A model generated the notes under the pieces. The model saw nothing but the letters and a program-made list of their open reading frames with translations, did no database searches and had not been told where the DNA came from. The translations under genes were made by a program, and so were the position numbers. Positions 1 through 13,130 of a stretch of 64,000 nt of DNA are shown here, one piece after another. The DNA is taken from positions 105,850,940-105,914,939 of the forward strand of contig OW121742.1 of the NCBI GenBank assembly GCA_933228675.1, read 5' to 3'. How positions within the stretch are numbered: the first letter of the stretch is position 1; every line of letters begins with the position of its first letter. The DNA comes from Stomorhina lunata. Lineage: Eukaryota > Arthropoda > Insecta > Diptera > Rhiniidae.

Positions 1-251
1 TTTTGGACATTATTTCCTTCACTGGTAATTTGTTGGGTATCATCTCTCGTGGAGCTAGATTCTGGAGGTGTTCTTTTCAAAGCAGAACTCCTGCTGAATG
101 GATTTAACTGCATGTTGTTTGCAGTAATCACAGATTCTCTAGAGAAGCTGGTGACTGGGGTGAAATAATGTTCCAACCCAGCGATTTGTTGACTGGAGGT
201 TTCTTCCCTTCGCTCCTGTTGGTTGCTGGTTTTGGTATTTTTTAGACTCAT
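1..251 (-). CDS. N-terminal exon of an unrecognised protein (partial at window edge)
   Basis: Reading the minus strand from an ATG at 251-249, the frame stays open to the left edge (~83 codons). The sequence is of normal complexity, unlike the T-rich DNA just upstream. The product starts MSLKNTKTSNQQERREE and continues with a Ser/Thr/Gln-rich stretch including NPFSRSSALKRTPPESSS. This is hydrophilic and probably disordered. No domain, signal peptide or membrane segment is visible. The ATG context is acceptable (G at -3). I do not recognise the protein. Possibilities are the first coding exon of a host gene (for example a nuclear or regulatory protein) or ORF1 of a non-LTR retrotransposon, whose N-termini can carry similar Ser/Thr/Pro-rich segments. 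Only sequence beyond the left edge can decide. Confidence 0.55.
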   Translation of the reverse strand, partial: MSLKNTKTSNQQERREETSSQQIAGLEHYFTPVTSFSRESVITANNMQLNPFSRSSALKRTPPESSSTRDDTQQITSEGNNVQ

Positions 252-425
252 GTCTTCACTTTTATAAGTCTGTATATGTATAGAAAATTTTTTGTTTTTA
301 ATATTTTTTTGTATTTATTTTTTTTTAATTTTCATTTTTTTTTTTTATTTTTTTTAGATATTTTTTTTATTTTATTTTATTTTAATTTTTTTTTTATTTT
401 AATTTTAATTTTTTTTTTTTATAAA
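252..425. other. T-rich low-complexity segment
   Basis: On the + strand this is long runs of T broken by A; upstream of the minus-strand ATG it is therefore A-rich. It separates the partial gene from the 12-bp satellite. No gene or clear regulatory site is seen. Confidence 0.6.
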
Positions 426-1955
426 CTTGTCTTAGTCTATGTCTTATTCTGTGTCTTAGTCTATGTCTTAGTCTATGTCTTAGTCTATGTCTTAGTCTAT
501 GTCTTAGTCTATGTCTTAGTCTATGTCTTAGTCTATGTCTTAGTCTATGTCTTAGTCTATGTCTTAGTCTATGTCTTAGTCTATGTCTTAGTCTATGTCT
601 TAGTCTATGTCTTAGTCTATGTCTTAGTCTATGTCTTAGTCTATGTCTAAGTCTATGTCTTAGTCTATGTCTTAGTCTATGTCTTAGTCTATGTCTTAGT
701 CTATGTCTTAGTCTATGTCTTAGTCTATGTCTTAGTCTATGTCTTAGTCTATGTCTTAGTCTATGTCTTAGTCTATGTCTTAGTCTATGTCTTAGTCTAT
801 GTCTTAGTCTATGTCTTAGTCTATGTCTTAGTCTATGTCTTAGTCTATGTCTTAGTCTATGTCTTAGTCTATGTCTTAGTCTATGTCTTAGTCTATGTCT
901 TAGTCTATGTCTTAGTCTATGTCTTAGTCTATGTCTTAGTCTATGTCTTAGTCTATGTCTTAGTCTATGTCTTAGTCTATGTCTTAGTCTATGTCTTAGT
1001 CTATGTCTTAGTCTATGTCTTAGTCTATGTCTTAGTCTATGTCTTAGTCTATGTCTTAGTCTATGTCTTAGTCTATGTCTTAGTCTATGTCTTAGTCTAT
1101 GTCTTAGTCTATGTCTTAGTCTATGTCTTAGTCTATGTCTTAGTCTATGTCTTAGTCTATGTCTTAGTCTATGTCTTAGTCTATGTCTTAGTCTATGTCT
1201 TAGTCTATGTCTTAGTCTATGTCTTAGTCTATGTCTTAGTCTATGTCTTAGTCTATGTCTTAGTCTATGTCTTAGTCTATGTCTTAGTCTATGTCTTAGT
1301 CTATGTCTTAGTCTATGTCTTAGTCTATGTCTTAGTCTATGTCTTAGTCTATGTCTTAGTCTATGTCTTAGTCTATGTCTTAGTCTATGTCTTAGTCTAT
1401 GTCTTAGTCTATGTCTTAGTCTATGTCTTAGTCTATGTCTTAGTCTATGTCTTAGTCTATGTCTTAGTCTATGTCTTAGTCTATGTTTTAGTCTATGTCT
1501 TAGTCTATGTCTTAGTCTATGTCTTAGTCTATGTCTTAGTCTATGTCTTAGTCTATGTCTTAGTCTATGTCTCAGTCTATATCTTCGTCAATGTCTTAGT
1601 CTATGTCTTAGTCTATGTCTTAGTCTATGTCTTAGTCTATGTCTTAGTCTATGTCTTAGTCTATGTCTTAGTCTATGTCTTAGTCTATGTCTTAGTCTAT
1701 GTCTTAGTCTATGTCTTAGTCTATGTCTTAGTCTATGTCTTAGTCTATGTCTTAGTCTATGTCTTAGTCTATGTCTTAGTCTATGTCTTAGTCTATGTCT
1801 TAGTCTATGTCTTAGTCTATGTCTTAGTCTATGTCTTAGTCTATGTCTTAGTCTATGTCTTAGGCTATGTCTTAGTCTATGCCTTAGTCTATGTCTTAGT
1901 CTATGTCTTAGTCTATGTCTTAGCTAAATTGTCAGTCTGTGTCTTAGTCTTAGTC
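426..1955 (+). repeat. 12-bp satellite array A1, unit TAGTCTATGTCT
   Basis: About 127 near-perfect head-to-tail copies of TAGTCTATGTCT, with very few point variants (for example near 1496, 1572-1590 and 1863-1881). Both ends are degenerate. Because the unit is a multiple of three, one frame reads as an open (LVYV)n tract; this is a by-product of the repeat and not a gene. The same unit occurs inverted at 3128-4252. Confidence 0.97.
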
Positions 1956-3127
1956 AGTTAAGAATTAAAGCAATTTTTCGGAATCTTCCTACTAAACATA
2001 AAAGTACATCTACAAATATGTGTATGTATGTTTATGATTCATGCATATGCATGTTTTTTTTTTTTTTGTAAATGTATAGTTGTATATATTCCTGGCATAT
2101 CTTGAAATTATGCCAGAGCAAACAAAATTGTAGCAAATTATACAAACAAAATAACATATGCATATACAAGCAAACATACTACGACATCATCTAGGTATAC
2201 CCCAAATGCAAAAACACCCACTTAGGAGCACAGACCAACTCTGAAAGAAAAGAAGTAGCGACACTATTCAATTGGATATGAACAAAAAAATCAGAAACAC
2301 ATGTATTTATTTTTTCGAACATGTATCGTATCATTTTCGTTTGAAAATTGTTCCTATTTCGTTGCTGGCAACGCATTCTATATACGTGTGTGTGCATGTA
2401 CATTTGCTGTTTCCGTATCCGTTTCCTTATCAATTGTTATTGTCTTTAATGTTTAGTGTTGGTGGTGTTGTTGGGCCACTGCTGACGATCTTGCTGTTGC
2501 TGTCGTTATTTTGTATCCTCCAATGAATTCATATACAAATTATTATTATTTTTGTATATAAATAAAAAAATTTCCATTTGTACAAACGAAATGTTCAATC
2601 TATAAATAAATATATGTATGAGTCTATACATTAGTTGTATGCATAACTCATCAAGTTGGAGGAGATGTTGGAGTAGCTATAAATAAATGTGTGTATATGG
2701 ATTTGTATGTATGTGAATACTATACAATTTGGTGTATGGGTATGATACTGTATAAATAATTTTAGTCATAAAATTCAACCTATATGTTTTTGTATGAGCC
2801 CATACTGGAAACTAAGAATCTGCGTATTCGAGCCTATACTGCAAGAGGGTTATATCAAAAAGTTTAAATTTTTATTTAATCTTACATGTGATACTTTGGC
2901 TTTCAAAAAGTGATTTAAATTTTTCTTTAAGCTTATATATCCACTATTTCGAAATGTTTTCAAATATTGTAAAACTTTTAATCGACTTATAAACTTATGA
3001 CTATGTTGAAGCGAAGGCATGTATTAAAATCACATTCATAAACTATTACTTGTTCTTACAAAAAATGATATTTCCAATCCGAATGCAATGAAAGAATTTT
3101 CTAAATCAAAAGCCAAATTTTTAAACA
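1956..3127. other. Spacer between inverted 12-bp arrays; no gene seen
   Basis: AT-rich non-repetitive DNA. It includes a more complex stretch near 2160-2530 with GTT-rich tracts, but no supported coding region. If A1 and A2 paired as a hairpin, this would be the ~1.2 kb loop. Confidence 0.6.
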
Positions 3128-4252
3128 TCAGGAAGACTATGACAAAGACATAAACTAAGACATACACTAAGACTAAGATATAGACTAAGACATAGACTAA
3201 GACATAGACTAAGACATAGACTAAGACATAGACTACGACACAGACTAAGACATAGACTAAGACATAGACTAAGACATAACCTAAGACATAGACTAAGACA
3301 TAAACTAAGACATAGACTAAGACATAGGCTAAGACATATGTAGACTAAGACATAGACTAAGACATTGACTAAGACATAAACTAAGACATAGACTAAGACA
3401 TAGACTAAGACATAGACTTAGACATAGACTAAGACATAGACTAAGACATAGACTAAGACATAGACTAAGACATAGACTAAGACATAGACTAAGACATAGA
3501 CTAAGACATAGACTAAGACATAGACTAAGACATAGACTAAGACATAGACTAAGACATAGACTAAGACATAGACTAAGACATAGACTAAGACATAGACTAA
3601 GACATAGACTAAGACATAGACTAAGACATAGACTAAGACATAGACTAAGACATAGACTAAGACATAGACTAAGACATAGGCTAAGACATAGACTAAGACA
3701 TAGACTAAGACATAGACTAAGACATAGACTAAGACATAGACTAAGACATAGACTAAGACATAGACTAAGACATAGACTAAGACATAGACTAAGACATAGA
3801 CTAAGACATAGACTAAGACATAGACTAAGACATAGACTAAGACATAGACTAAGACATAGACTAAGACATAGACTAAGATATAGACTAAGACATAGACTAA
3901 GACATTGACTAAGACATAGACTAAGACATAGACTAAGACATAGACTAAGACATAGACTAAGACATATACTAAGACATAGACTAAGACATAGACTAAGACA
4001 TAGACTAAGACATTGACTAAGACATAGACTAAGACATAGACTAAGACATAGACTAAGACATAGACTACGACATAGACTAAGACATAGACTAAGACATAGA
4101 CTAAGACATAGACTAAGACATAGACTAAGACATAGACTAAGACATAGACTAAGACATAGACTAAGACATAGACTAAGACATAGACTAAGACATAGACTAA
4201 GACATAGACTAAGACATAGACTAAGATATAGACTAAGACATAGACTAAACAT
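3128..4252 (-). repeat. 12-bp satellite array A2, inverted copy of A1
   Basis: About 94 copies of TAGACTAAGACA, the reverse complement of the A1 unit TGTCTTAGTCTA. The left end (3128-3420) is more degenerate and the interior is near-perfect with scattered single-base variants. Open minus-strand frames of up to 322 codons, (CLSL)n and (LVYV)n, are repeat artefacts. Together A1 and A2 form a very large imperfect inverted repeat. Confidence 0.97.
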
Positions 4253-5400
4253 ATAATACCGCTGAAAAGTGCAATTTCCACATGGCTCTGCCTTCAAGTT
4301 GGCATATATAAATTTTGCAAGATTTTTATTTCCTTATAAAAAAAATACCACTGAGGTATTTTTGCATATCATTAAAAGTTATTTGTCATTTCCTTATTTT
4401 TTCAAAATAATTTCACATTGACTTTCTTATAAAAATTATGGCCTTTTTTGTTCTAGAGAAACACTTAGGTCAATTGGGTTGCTAAGTGATGTTATAATAA
4501 TATTTTCTGCTGTAGCCCTTTCGGTTGTTGACAGAGTTATTGTATTATTTAAAAAAATGTAACAAAAATGTAAATGTTAACTTTAATTGCTTTTATGATG
4601 GATTAAAACATGAAAGGAAGTCATATTTTAAAAAACATATTCCAGTGACTTCAAGTGAACAAATTTATGATAAAGAAAATCGCAGCAGTGAATTCAGTAA
4701 AATCATTACTACAAAATCTTTAAAACTCTATTATAACCTTTTCTTTCAAAAAAAATTGAACATACAAGTATCTGACAGGTTTTCAAGTAAAACTCAATAT
4801 GTAGTTTCAAAACTTACAAAAAAGCTTTTTGTACATGTAAGTTTTCCTGTAGACTGTCAATAAAAATCTGACAATGTCCCTAAAAGCAAGAAATAAGTTC
4901 AATGCCATATTCAAGGATGGGAAAACGTGACTTTATTACTTAAATATTGTAATGTCTTTTATATACTTCATAAAAGGATAAGGACAAAAAACCTATAAAA
5001 AACACAAAAATATATTTTTAAACTTTTTCTGAATTTCCTCCGCCAGTAAATTGAAAATCGTTGTAAAAGTAACCAGTATTTTAAGAACTAAGAAATAAAT
5101 TCAAAACTTTTTTTTCTCAAGTTTTTCTTATTGTTTTGGAATTGTTCCTTTTACCACCAGCAACAACAATAACATGAACATTAATGTCATAATAAAGCCA
5201 AAGCCATTGTTAGAAGAACCACCAATTTCACCCAGTAGCCAGGGAAACAACAAAACCATACAAATGTTCAACCAGTCAACCAACCAAATAAACATTAGTA
5301 ACTAAGAAACATACAAAGGATATGTCAGGACACAAAACCACGTAAAATATTATAAACAAAAACAAGAACAAGGAAGAAGGAAATGAATTAATAGGCACAG
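4253..5400. other. AT-rich intergenic or intronic DNA; weak ORF only
   Basis: It contains one moderately long plus-strand open frame (4525-4863, 112 codons) with AT-driven Lys/Asn/Phe-rich composition and no recognisable motif. I do not call it a gene. A CAA/ACC-rich stretch lies at 5150-5320. Nothing else is visible. Confidence 0.5.
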
Positions 5401-6165
5401 AACTAGAGCAAAACTAGAACAGATTTAGAACAGAACTAGAACAGAACTAGAACAGAACTATAACAGAACTAGAACAGAACTAGAACAGAACTAGAACAGA
5501 ACTAGAACAGAACTAGAACAGAACTAGAACAGAACTAGAACAGAACTAGAACAGAACTAGAACAGAACTAGAACAGAACTAAAACAGAACTAGAACAGAA
5601 CTAGAACAGAACTAGAACAGAACTAGAACAGAACTAGAACAGAACTAGAACAGAACTAGAACAGAACTAGAACAGAACTAGAACAGAACTAGAACAGAAC
5701 TAGAACAGAACTAGAACAGAACTAGAACAGAACTAGAACAGAACTAGAACAGAACTAGAACAGAACTAGAACAGAACTAGAACAGAACTAGAACAGAACT
5801 AGAACAGAACTAGAACAGAACTAGAACAGAACTAGAACAGAACTAGAACAGATCTAGAACAGAACTAGAACAGAACTAGAACAGAACTAGAACAGAACTA
5901 GAACAGAACTAGAACAGAACTAGAACAGAACTAGAACAGAACTAGAACAGAACTAGAACAGAACTAGAACAGAACTAGAACAGAACTAGAACAGAACTAG
6001 AACAGAACTAGAACAGAACTAGAACAGAACTAGAACAGAACTAGAACAGAACTAGAACAGAACTAGAACAGAACTAGAACAGAACTAGAACAGAACTAGA
6101 ACTGAACAGAACAGAACAGAACAGAACAGAACAGAACAGAACAGAACAGAACTAGAACAGAACTA
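5401..6165 (+). repeat. 11-bp satellite, unit AGAACTAGAAC
   Basis: About 63 near-perfect tandem copies of AGAACTAGAAC run to ~6100. They pass into a short run of the 5-bp unit AGAAC (about ten copies, 6104-6150) and then back to the 11-mer. The 11-mer is AGAAC plus TAGAAC, so the pentamer run looks like a collapsed form of the same repeat. Confidence 0.96.
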
Positions 6166-6900
6166 AAACTGTACTGGAGCTCTAGTTCATTTTTAAAAAG
6201 TTAATTCTTCCATCTTTTGTATTTGTCTCTTAGCAATTTACCATTTTTCTCAATTATTATATAAAAAAAGTATTTCTAGCTTTTTTCTTTTAAATGTTTG
6301 TTTTATTATTGTGGTCAGATTTTTTGTTGGTCACGTAAAAATTGTTTTATTTTCATTGAGTTTTTATTTCCATTTAAAAGAAAAATACATTCGTTATTGT
6401 TGTGGAACGAACCAAGAAATGAATAGAAGGAAAAGGAAAAGAAATAAATGCCTGAGATGATATAATTTAGTTTTTATATCAATTTACTTTTATTTTTTTC
6501 AAATTGTCCTCTAGTATTTTTTGATTGTGTTTGTAATGGTAAAATAGCTATAACAACAATATTTAATAAATCTACAATTACAATGATAATAGCAACAGTA
6601 ATAATGCGCCACAAAGACTTTTGTATAAAATATAGTCATGTTCTTACTCAAAGGAACCACTCAACCTTTACATATAAATATCCAGAAAAATTCTACAAAA
6701 GAATTTTTAAACGAAGAAAATACAATAAACTAATTCTACTAGTAGTTGAATCTGAAAGGGATGTGGGACAGATATTTTAGATTTTTTACTTGTATTCTAG
6801 TTCTGTTCTTACTTTCTTTTGGCTCTGTGAAAAAATAATTTGTTTGAAAAATAATTTATCTAAAAAGTAAGCAGCATTTTTGAAAACTTAGAGATTTTTG
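6166..6900. other. AT-rich DNA without a supported gene
   Basis: Non-repetitive AT-rich sequence. The open frame 6583-6780 (65 codons) has no recognisable feature and is not called. Confidence 0.5.
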
Positions 6901-8620
6901 TATTATTACAAAAACCTAAACTGCAGAAAAATCTAAGATATAATATATCAAAAAATTTTAAAATATTGGACTCCTAAAAGTAGACAATGATTCCGAAAAT
7001 TTTGAATTTTATGCGTTACATAAAAATCTAACTGCAGACATCTATTTGGAATTACATATATTTAAAACTAGCAATAGCAACTTAAAAACAAGTTTATATG
7101 AAAAATTTTTAATTTAAATATTTCCTTATAAATAAAAACCTAAATTTGTAAATTTGATTTAAAAAAATATAAAATTATTTTATATTTAACATTTTACTTA
7201 TTTGTGACAAAATTAATTTTTTCAAAAAAATTGACTCCTAAAGGCAGGCAACTGTTTTTAAAACTTTAAAATTTGTTGGTTATAAGAAAAACCGAAATTA
7301 AAGAAAAATAATTGTTACTGAGTTGTTATAAAAGTTATTTTTTGAAAACATCTTAGACCCCTAAAAGTCGGCAATATTTTTCAAAATTTTGAAATTTCTT
7401 TAATATGAGAAAATCAAATTTGAGAAAAATTTTTTATAAATATTTCATTTACAATTCTAATTTTGAAACTTAATACAAATAATTTTGTTTGAAATAGTTT
7501 TTATTTTATCAAATTCTTTATTATTTATATCAACTCTAAATGAATTGAAAAATCTAAAAAAAACCTTAATTTCTTTGCGAAAATACAAAATTCTGAAATT
7601 TATAATATTTCTTTGGTTCGAGACAAAAATAATTTTTTCAAAAATATTTGACTCCTAAAAGTAAGTAAGATTTCTCAAAACTTTAAAATTTGTATGATAT
7701 AAGAAAAAACAAAATAAAGGAAAACTATTTGTTACTAAGTTGTTATAAAAATAGTTTTACAAAAAAATATTGGACTCCCAAAAGTCGGCAATATTTTTTA
7801 GAACTTTGAAATTTCTTTATTATAAGAAAACCTAATTTGAGAAGAATTTTTAATATGATATATACAATTGAAAATTAATTTAATTTCTAAACTCAATAAA
7901 AATCAATTTTATTTTTATTTAATAAAATTCTTCATAATGTACTTTATTTTAAAAAAATTAAAAAATCTAAAAAAAACCTAAATTTGTTCATTTTCCTTGC
8001 AAAAATACGAAATTCTGAAATATATTATTTTCTTCAGTAAGAGACAAAAAATATTTTTTTCAAAAATATTTTAGCCTATAAATAGGCAACATTTTTCAAA
8101 ACTTTAAAATTTGTATGATGTACGAAAAACCAAATTAAAGAAAAACATGTTTTTCTAATTTGTTCTAAAAATAATTTTTCCTAAAAATTTTTGGGCCCTT
8201 AAAAGTCGGCAATACTTTTCAAAATTTTGAAATTGCTTTAATATGAATAAATCAAATTTAAGAAAAAATGTTTATATTATATATACAATTTAGAAAGAAC
8301 ACAAATTATGAAACTCAATACAAATAAATTTGTTTGACATATTTTTTTTAGATAAAATTCTTTATAAAGTAAATACATTTATAATTAATTAAGAAAACTT
8401 AAAACCTAAATTTGTAAATTTTCATTGCAAAAATACGAAATTCTTAAATATATTATATTTTACTAGTTTGAGACCAAAATTTTTTTATTTCAAAAATATT
8501 TGACTCCTGAAAGTAGGCAACATTTTTCAAAACTTCAAAAATTGGGTTATATAAAAAAAACCTAAATTGCAGAAAAATGCATTTAATAATCCGAATATAA
8601 AACCACCAACGACTTAATTA
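6900..8620 (+). repeat. Diverged ~420-bp tandem repeat, block 1
   Basis: The motif GACTCCTAAAAGTAGGCAAC and close variants occur near 6968, 7231, 7366, 7650, 7772, 8071, 8193 and 8500. Spacings alternate between about 120-135 and 260-307 bp, giving a composite unit of about 420 bp with two motif-bearing subunits. Other shared words are 'ataagaaaaacc', 'aaaacctaaatttgtaaatt' and 'aaaatacgaaatt'. Copies are strongly diverged. No coding potential is seen. It could be an old satellite or the residue of an amplified non-autonomous element. Confidence 0.8.
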
Positions 8621-10130
8621 GCCAAATATTTTAAAAATTTAAAAATTTAATTCAAAGCAAACATTTTTTACAATGAAATTATAATTTTATATATTATTTG
8701 AACTAATGAACCTAAAAAAGTTACATTTTTAATTTTTTGGCTTAAGAGGACTACTATTCCTCAAAAAAAATTATTTTCTTATTCGATTCTAGATCTATTC
8801 TAGTTCTTTTTTAATTCATGTATACATTTTTTTTGTTTTAGTTTTTTCTACATTGATACTAATAAGTTTTTCTATTTCTTTCTTTCCAGGTAATTATTGA
8901 ATGGTCATACTTGTCTTCGGTGAGATTCATTTTACCTAACCATTAATCTCTCATATTTTTTCGAAAGGGTTTATTGGCCTTTCAGTTTCTACACAATCTT
9001 AAAAAATAATCTGTTAGTTTTAGTTTTGCTGGAACTTAAATGTTTTAACTCCATTTCGAAAAGGTCTGACTGCATACATATGTATTCCAAAATTACACTT
9101 TTTTCTTTGGGTCACTTGTTCTTAGTTTGTTTGGCTTATGTGTCAATGTTTACCCTACAGTGGCAAAGGTATATTGTTTTTATGCTGATGTTTGTAACAT
9201 ACACAAATTAATTCCCTACTTGTGAAAATCACTCAATATCAATAAATATCAATTTAAAGGATATATGTAATTTAAAAAAGTCAGGTTTTATACATAAATA
9301 TTTTGAAACCCTCTTACAAGTATTTGCTTATATGGAAACTATGCTAAAATTTTGAAGGCAGTTTCATTATAACAATATATGAGACATTGTTAAATACTCA
9401 ACTAACTTTAATAAGAATCTGTTAAGTTTTGTAGGGTAACTTATGTTTCGTCTTAACCAATTACAATTTGTTGTTTGTTTAGAACTTAAAATAGACCAAA
9501 AACAAAGTTACTGCACTCTTTCATCTGGATATACATTTTTTGCAAGCCATAAAAATGGGTATGACAAAGTTTTGTGACCTGGAAAATATGAAAACGTGAT
9601 TGTAATAAATGTATAAGAGTTTCGCTTGGAAAATTTGGAGGATAGTTTTTTCGGTAAAGGTAACATATGAAGCGAAGCACAAGTTTTAAAGAAAATTTAA
9701 AATTTTGTTTAAGAATAAAATTTAAAAAATTTTTAAAGGAGCTAAAAAAAGGACAACGTTTAAAATGTAGCCTTGATATTTAGTTTTTTTTTTTTTTATT
9801 TAAGGAAAAACAATTTTAATAGCTCTATTATTTATTTTAATTAATTTATTATAAATATTTAACCTTGGAAATTTATTTCTATAATTGTTGACATAACGTT
9901 TAATTTAATTTCCAATAACAAAACATTTTATTGTTACATGATAAATTTTGTTGAAAAAAAAATTATGAAATGAAATTAAATACAAAATATTTAATTTACT
10001 TAATGGTAAATGGGTATTTTAACCAAAACCACCTTTCGCGGTACACAAGTGTAAAAAATGTATTGAAATATTTTTGATATGATAAAATATTACAAATATA
10101 AATGACACTAGGCAACAAATTTAGAATTTT
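8621..10130. other. AT-rich DNA without a supported gene
   Basis: It includes a slightly less AT-rich stretch at 8900-9210 with a 61-codon open frame and a minus-strand frame at 9486-9680. Neither shows splice context, motif or convincing composition. No repeat structure is obvious. Confidence 0.5.
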
Positions 10131-11350
10131 TCCAACAAAATCAGAAAAATTTCTTTAAAAAAACAAATTGTCCTAAAGAAGTAGAAAAACCTGAATTAGT
10201 AAAATTTCTGTTAAAAAAATACGAAATTTATAAATATACAACTTATTACAAGTTTTGTAAAAAAAATAAATTTTTTTTAATATATTTGACCCCTTAAAGT
10301 AGGCAACATTTTCTAAAAACTTTAAATTTTTAGAATGTAAGAAAAACCAAAATTCTACAAAAATATAAGGAAGTAAATGTACTTAAAACTTTTGGGCCCA
10401 TTCAAAAACTGGTTACAAATAAAATTTGTGAAGTCATTTTAATTTAAAAACTTATTTATACAAATAAACTAACCTTAAAAACCAAAAACTTAAATTTAAA
10501 ATTATTTATTTAAAAATACGAAATTATTATATAAATTATATTTTCCAAATTTGTTATAAAAATAATTATCAAAAAAATATTTGATCCCTAAAAACAGGCA
10601 ACATTATCAAACTATTAAAATTTCTAAAATATAAGAAAAACTGAAATTGAAGAAAAATATTCCCTACTAATGTGAAACACAAATATATATTTTTTTCAAA
10701 TTTATTATAAAAATAATTATCAAAAAAATATTTGATCCCTAAAAGCTGGCAACATTATCAAACTATTAAAATTTCTACAATATAAGAAAACTCAAATTGA
10801 AGAAAAATATTAGCTACTAATGCGAAACACAAACATATATTATTTTTTTCAAATTTGTTATAAAAATAATTATTAAACAAATACTTGTTCCCTAAAAGTA
10901 GGCAACATTACAAAACTATTAAAATTTCTAAAATATAAGAAAATCTTAAATTGAAGAAAAATATTTCTTACAAATTTGAAACACAAATAGCTATTCTGAA
11001 AAATATTGGACCCCTAAAAGTAGGCTACATTTTTCAAAAATTAAAGAATTGTGTAATTTAAGAAAAACCTAAATTTTTAAAAAATATTAGATATGACATA
11101 AAGATAAATTTATAGAACTTTTCAAACTTAATATTGACTAAAGGTTTTCAAATAAATTAAATACAAAAATTAATTTATTTGTATCTATTTATTTTTTATT
11201 TGTATAAAGATAAATTGAATTTATGAAACCAAAAAAACCCTAAATTAGTTAAATTTATGAACAAAAATACGAAATTATTATGTCATCATGTTTTGTTATA
11301 ATAAGTCATTTTTTTTTAATTTTTCGACTTCTAAGAGCAGAGGTTCGAAA
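10130..11350 (+). repeat. Diverged CCTAAAAGTAGGCAAC repeat, block 2, with a ~152-bp local tandem
   Basis: Motif copies lie near 10289, 10582, 10733, 10886 and 11008, with a weak one near 11330. The three copies at 10582-10886 are spaced 151-153 bp apart and share 'caaaaaaatatttgatccctaaaa' type context, so a shorter subunit has been amplified locally. Same family as block 1. Confidence 0.75.
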
Positions 11351-13130
11351 GGCTCAATTCCTAATTCCATATTTTAAAATCAAATTTATTTTAGTGTTTA
11401 TATCATTCCCATAATACATTCACCTGAATCAAGTCATAAGCCTTAACTTTTAAGAATTAATTCTTAGGGAATTTAAAATCAGTTAGATTTAATTTAAATT
11501 ATTTCAATTCTTAATCTTATACAAAAATAATTAAAAATTTTATAAACAAATCATTTTGTAAAGGCATACAAAAATAAATGTATTCAAACGAACCCTACAG
11601 TTCCAAAATATATAATACCAATAAAAGAGCGGAATAAAATAAATCTCAACGAAACAAGTCCTTAACCATAAAATAAGTTTCAGGATTGCATTAGGGATTA
11701 AATATCATTTAATACCCATGAAAAAAAAGTCCCCATTTTAGAAGATAAAGAAATGACTCTTTCTTAAGTTATTGGGTTAAAAAAGGGTTTTTAAGCTGAG
11801 ATGATTTCCATCTCGATTTTAACAAAACCGTGGACATGGTTTGTCTAAAAAACATGTATGAAAAGTCATATGATTAAAATGTGATTTATTCATTATCGAC
11901 ATAGTATATACATATGTATATATACATTTTCTAATTGTACTGAATTTTGTAATTTTATTCTAATTCCATCATAATTGTGTATGTATCTCAGCTATGTAAT
12001 ATATCTTCCTGCTAAGGGACTGATGTTTTTTAGACCTGTAGGGCATATACAAATAACATTTTTGTGGAAAAATTCAAAAATTTATTAAGTTGACTTAGGC
12101 GAAATTTAAAAAAATAAAAAAATTTTTTGTTATTGGTCATAAGATCAGAAAAACTATTTAAAATAAAATATAGATACACATAAAACTAAAGATTTTTTGT
12201 ACACATAATCTATAATATCATCCAGATTCGAAAACATATAAAATCCATTACTTCGTAGCAACACAACAAAACCAGAGATAATATATTCTTACATATTAGC
12301 ACATTTTACATGTATATGTATGTATTTACAAAAACAAATGTCACAAAAAACAAATTATTTTTATAAATTTTTTTAGAAAAAATTTTTAATTAAGCAGATT
12401 CCTTCACTGATTGAATTTTTGGTAAAGATTAGGTCATTATAAACGAAGGACCATTAATATTACTATATTCCTGCATATCTAAATATCTTTTAAAAGTTAA
12501 AGTTTAACAAATAAATGCAAAATATACACAAGTTTGCGGTGAAATAGCCACATTAGGGTAGTTCCGTTTTTTTGAACGAACATTAAAGAATACATGCATA
12601 CTTTTATTAAATGTGTATGCTTTCTGATAAAACATAAGAATATTTTAATAGGTTATGATAAATTTTGTTCTATTTTATATCTAGGGTTTTTACAAACAAT
12701 GTATATCGCACTTGATCCAATAATACCCTATAAATTAAAACTTCAATTTCGTTTTTTATTCAATGAGTGGTATAGTTTAAAAAACTTTTCCCTCGAAAAA
12801 GTCAGAATTTAAGTTTTTGATTTAAAATCAAGTATCTTTAGTTTATATCCACCCTAATAATTTGCACAAAATGAATTACCAAAAAATGTTTTAATTCAAT
12901 TTGGACTGGTTTTAATTAAGAATAAAAAATGTTAATTCAAATTGGAGTAGAGGAATGAAGAAACATTTTATTCATTCAAGTTGATTTTAAATTCCCATGT
13001 GAATCAATTCACTATGAATTAAAAATCAACACATTTTTTTTTAATTGTTTTATGGGAATTAAACTTAAGGTATTGTTAAATCATTTTTGAATTCCTAGGA
13101 ATTAAGCTAATATTTAATTAAGCCTTTCGA
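11351..13130. other. AT-rich DNA without a supported gene
   Basis: Low-GC sequence with several open frames driven by composition (for example 12594-12812). No motif, splice-bounded exon or RNA gene is recognised. Confidence 0.5.

Noticed and set aside
276..650. 124-codon plus-strand frame
   Set aside because: Poly-T derived Phe/Leu run joined to satellite A1 translation.
3329..4297. 322- and 287-codon minus-strand frames
   Set aside because: (CLSL)n and (LVYV)n translations of satellite A2.
4525..4863. 112-codon plus-strand frame as a possible small gene
   Set aside because: Lys/Asn/Phe-rich as expected from AT-rich DNA; no motif, splice signal or promoter evidence. Cannot be excluded fully.
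5401..6165. AGAACA-rich array as a cluster of hormone-receptor or heat-shock elements
   Set aside because: The half-site is only directly repeated with no TGTTCT or inverted GAA/TTC arrangement; simple satellite is the better explanation.
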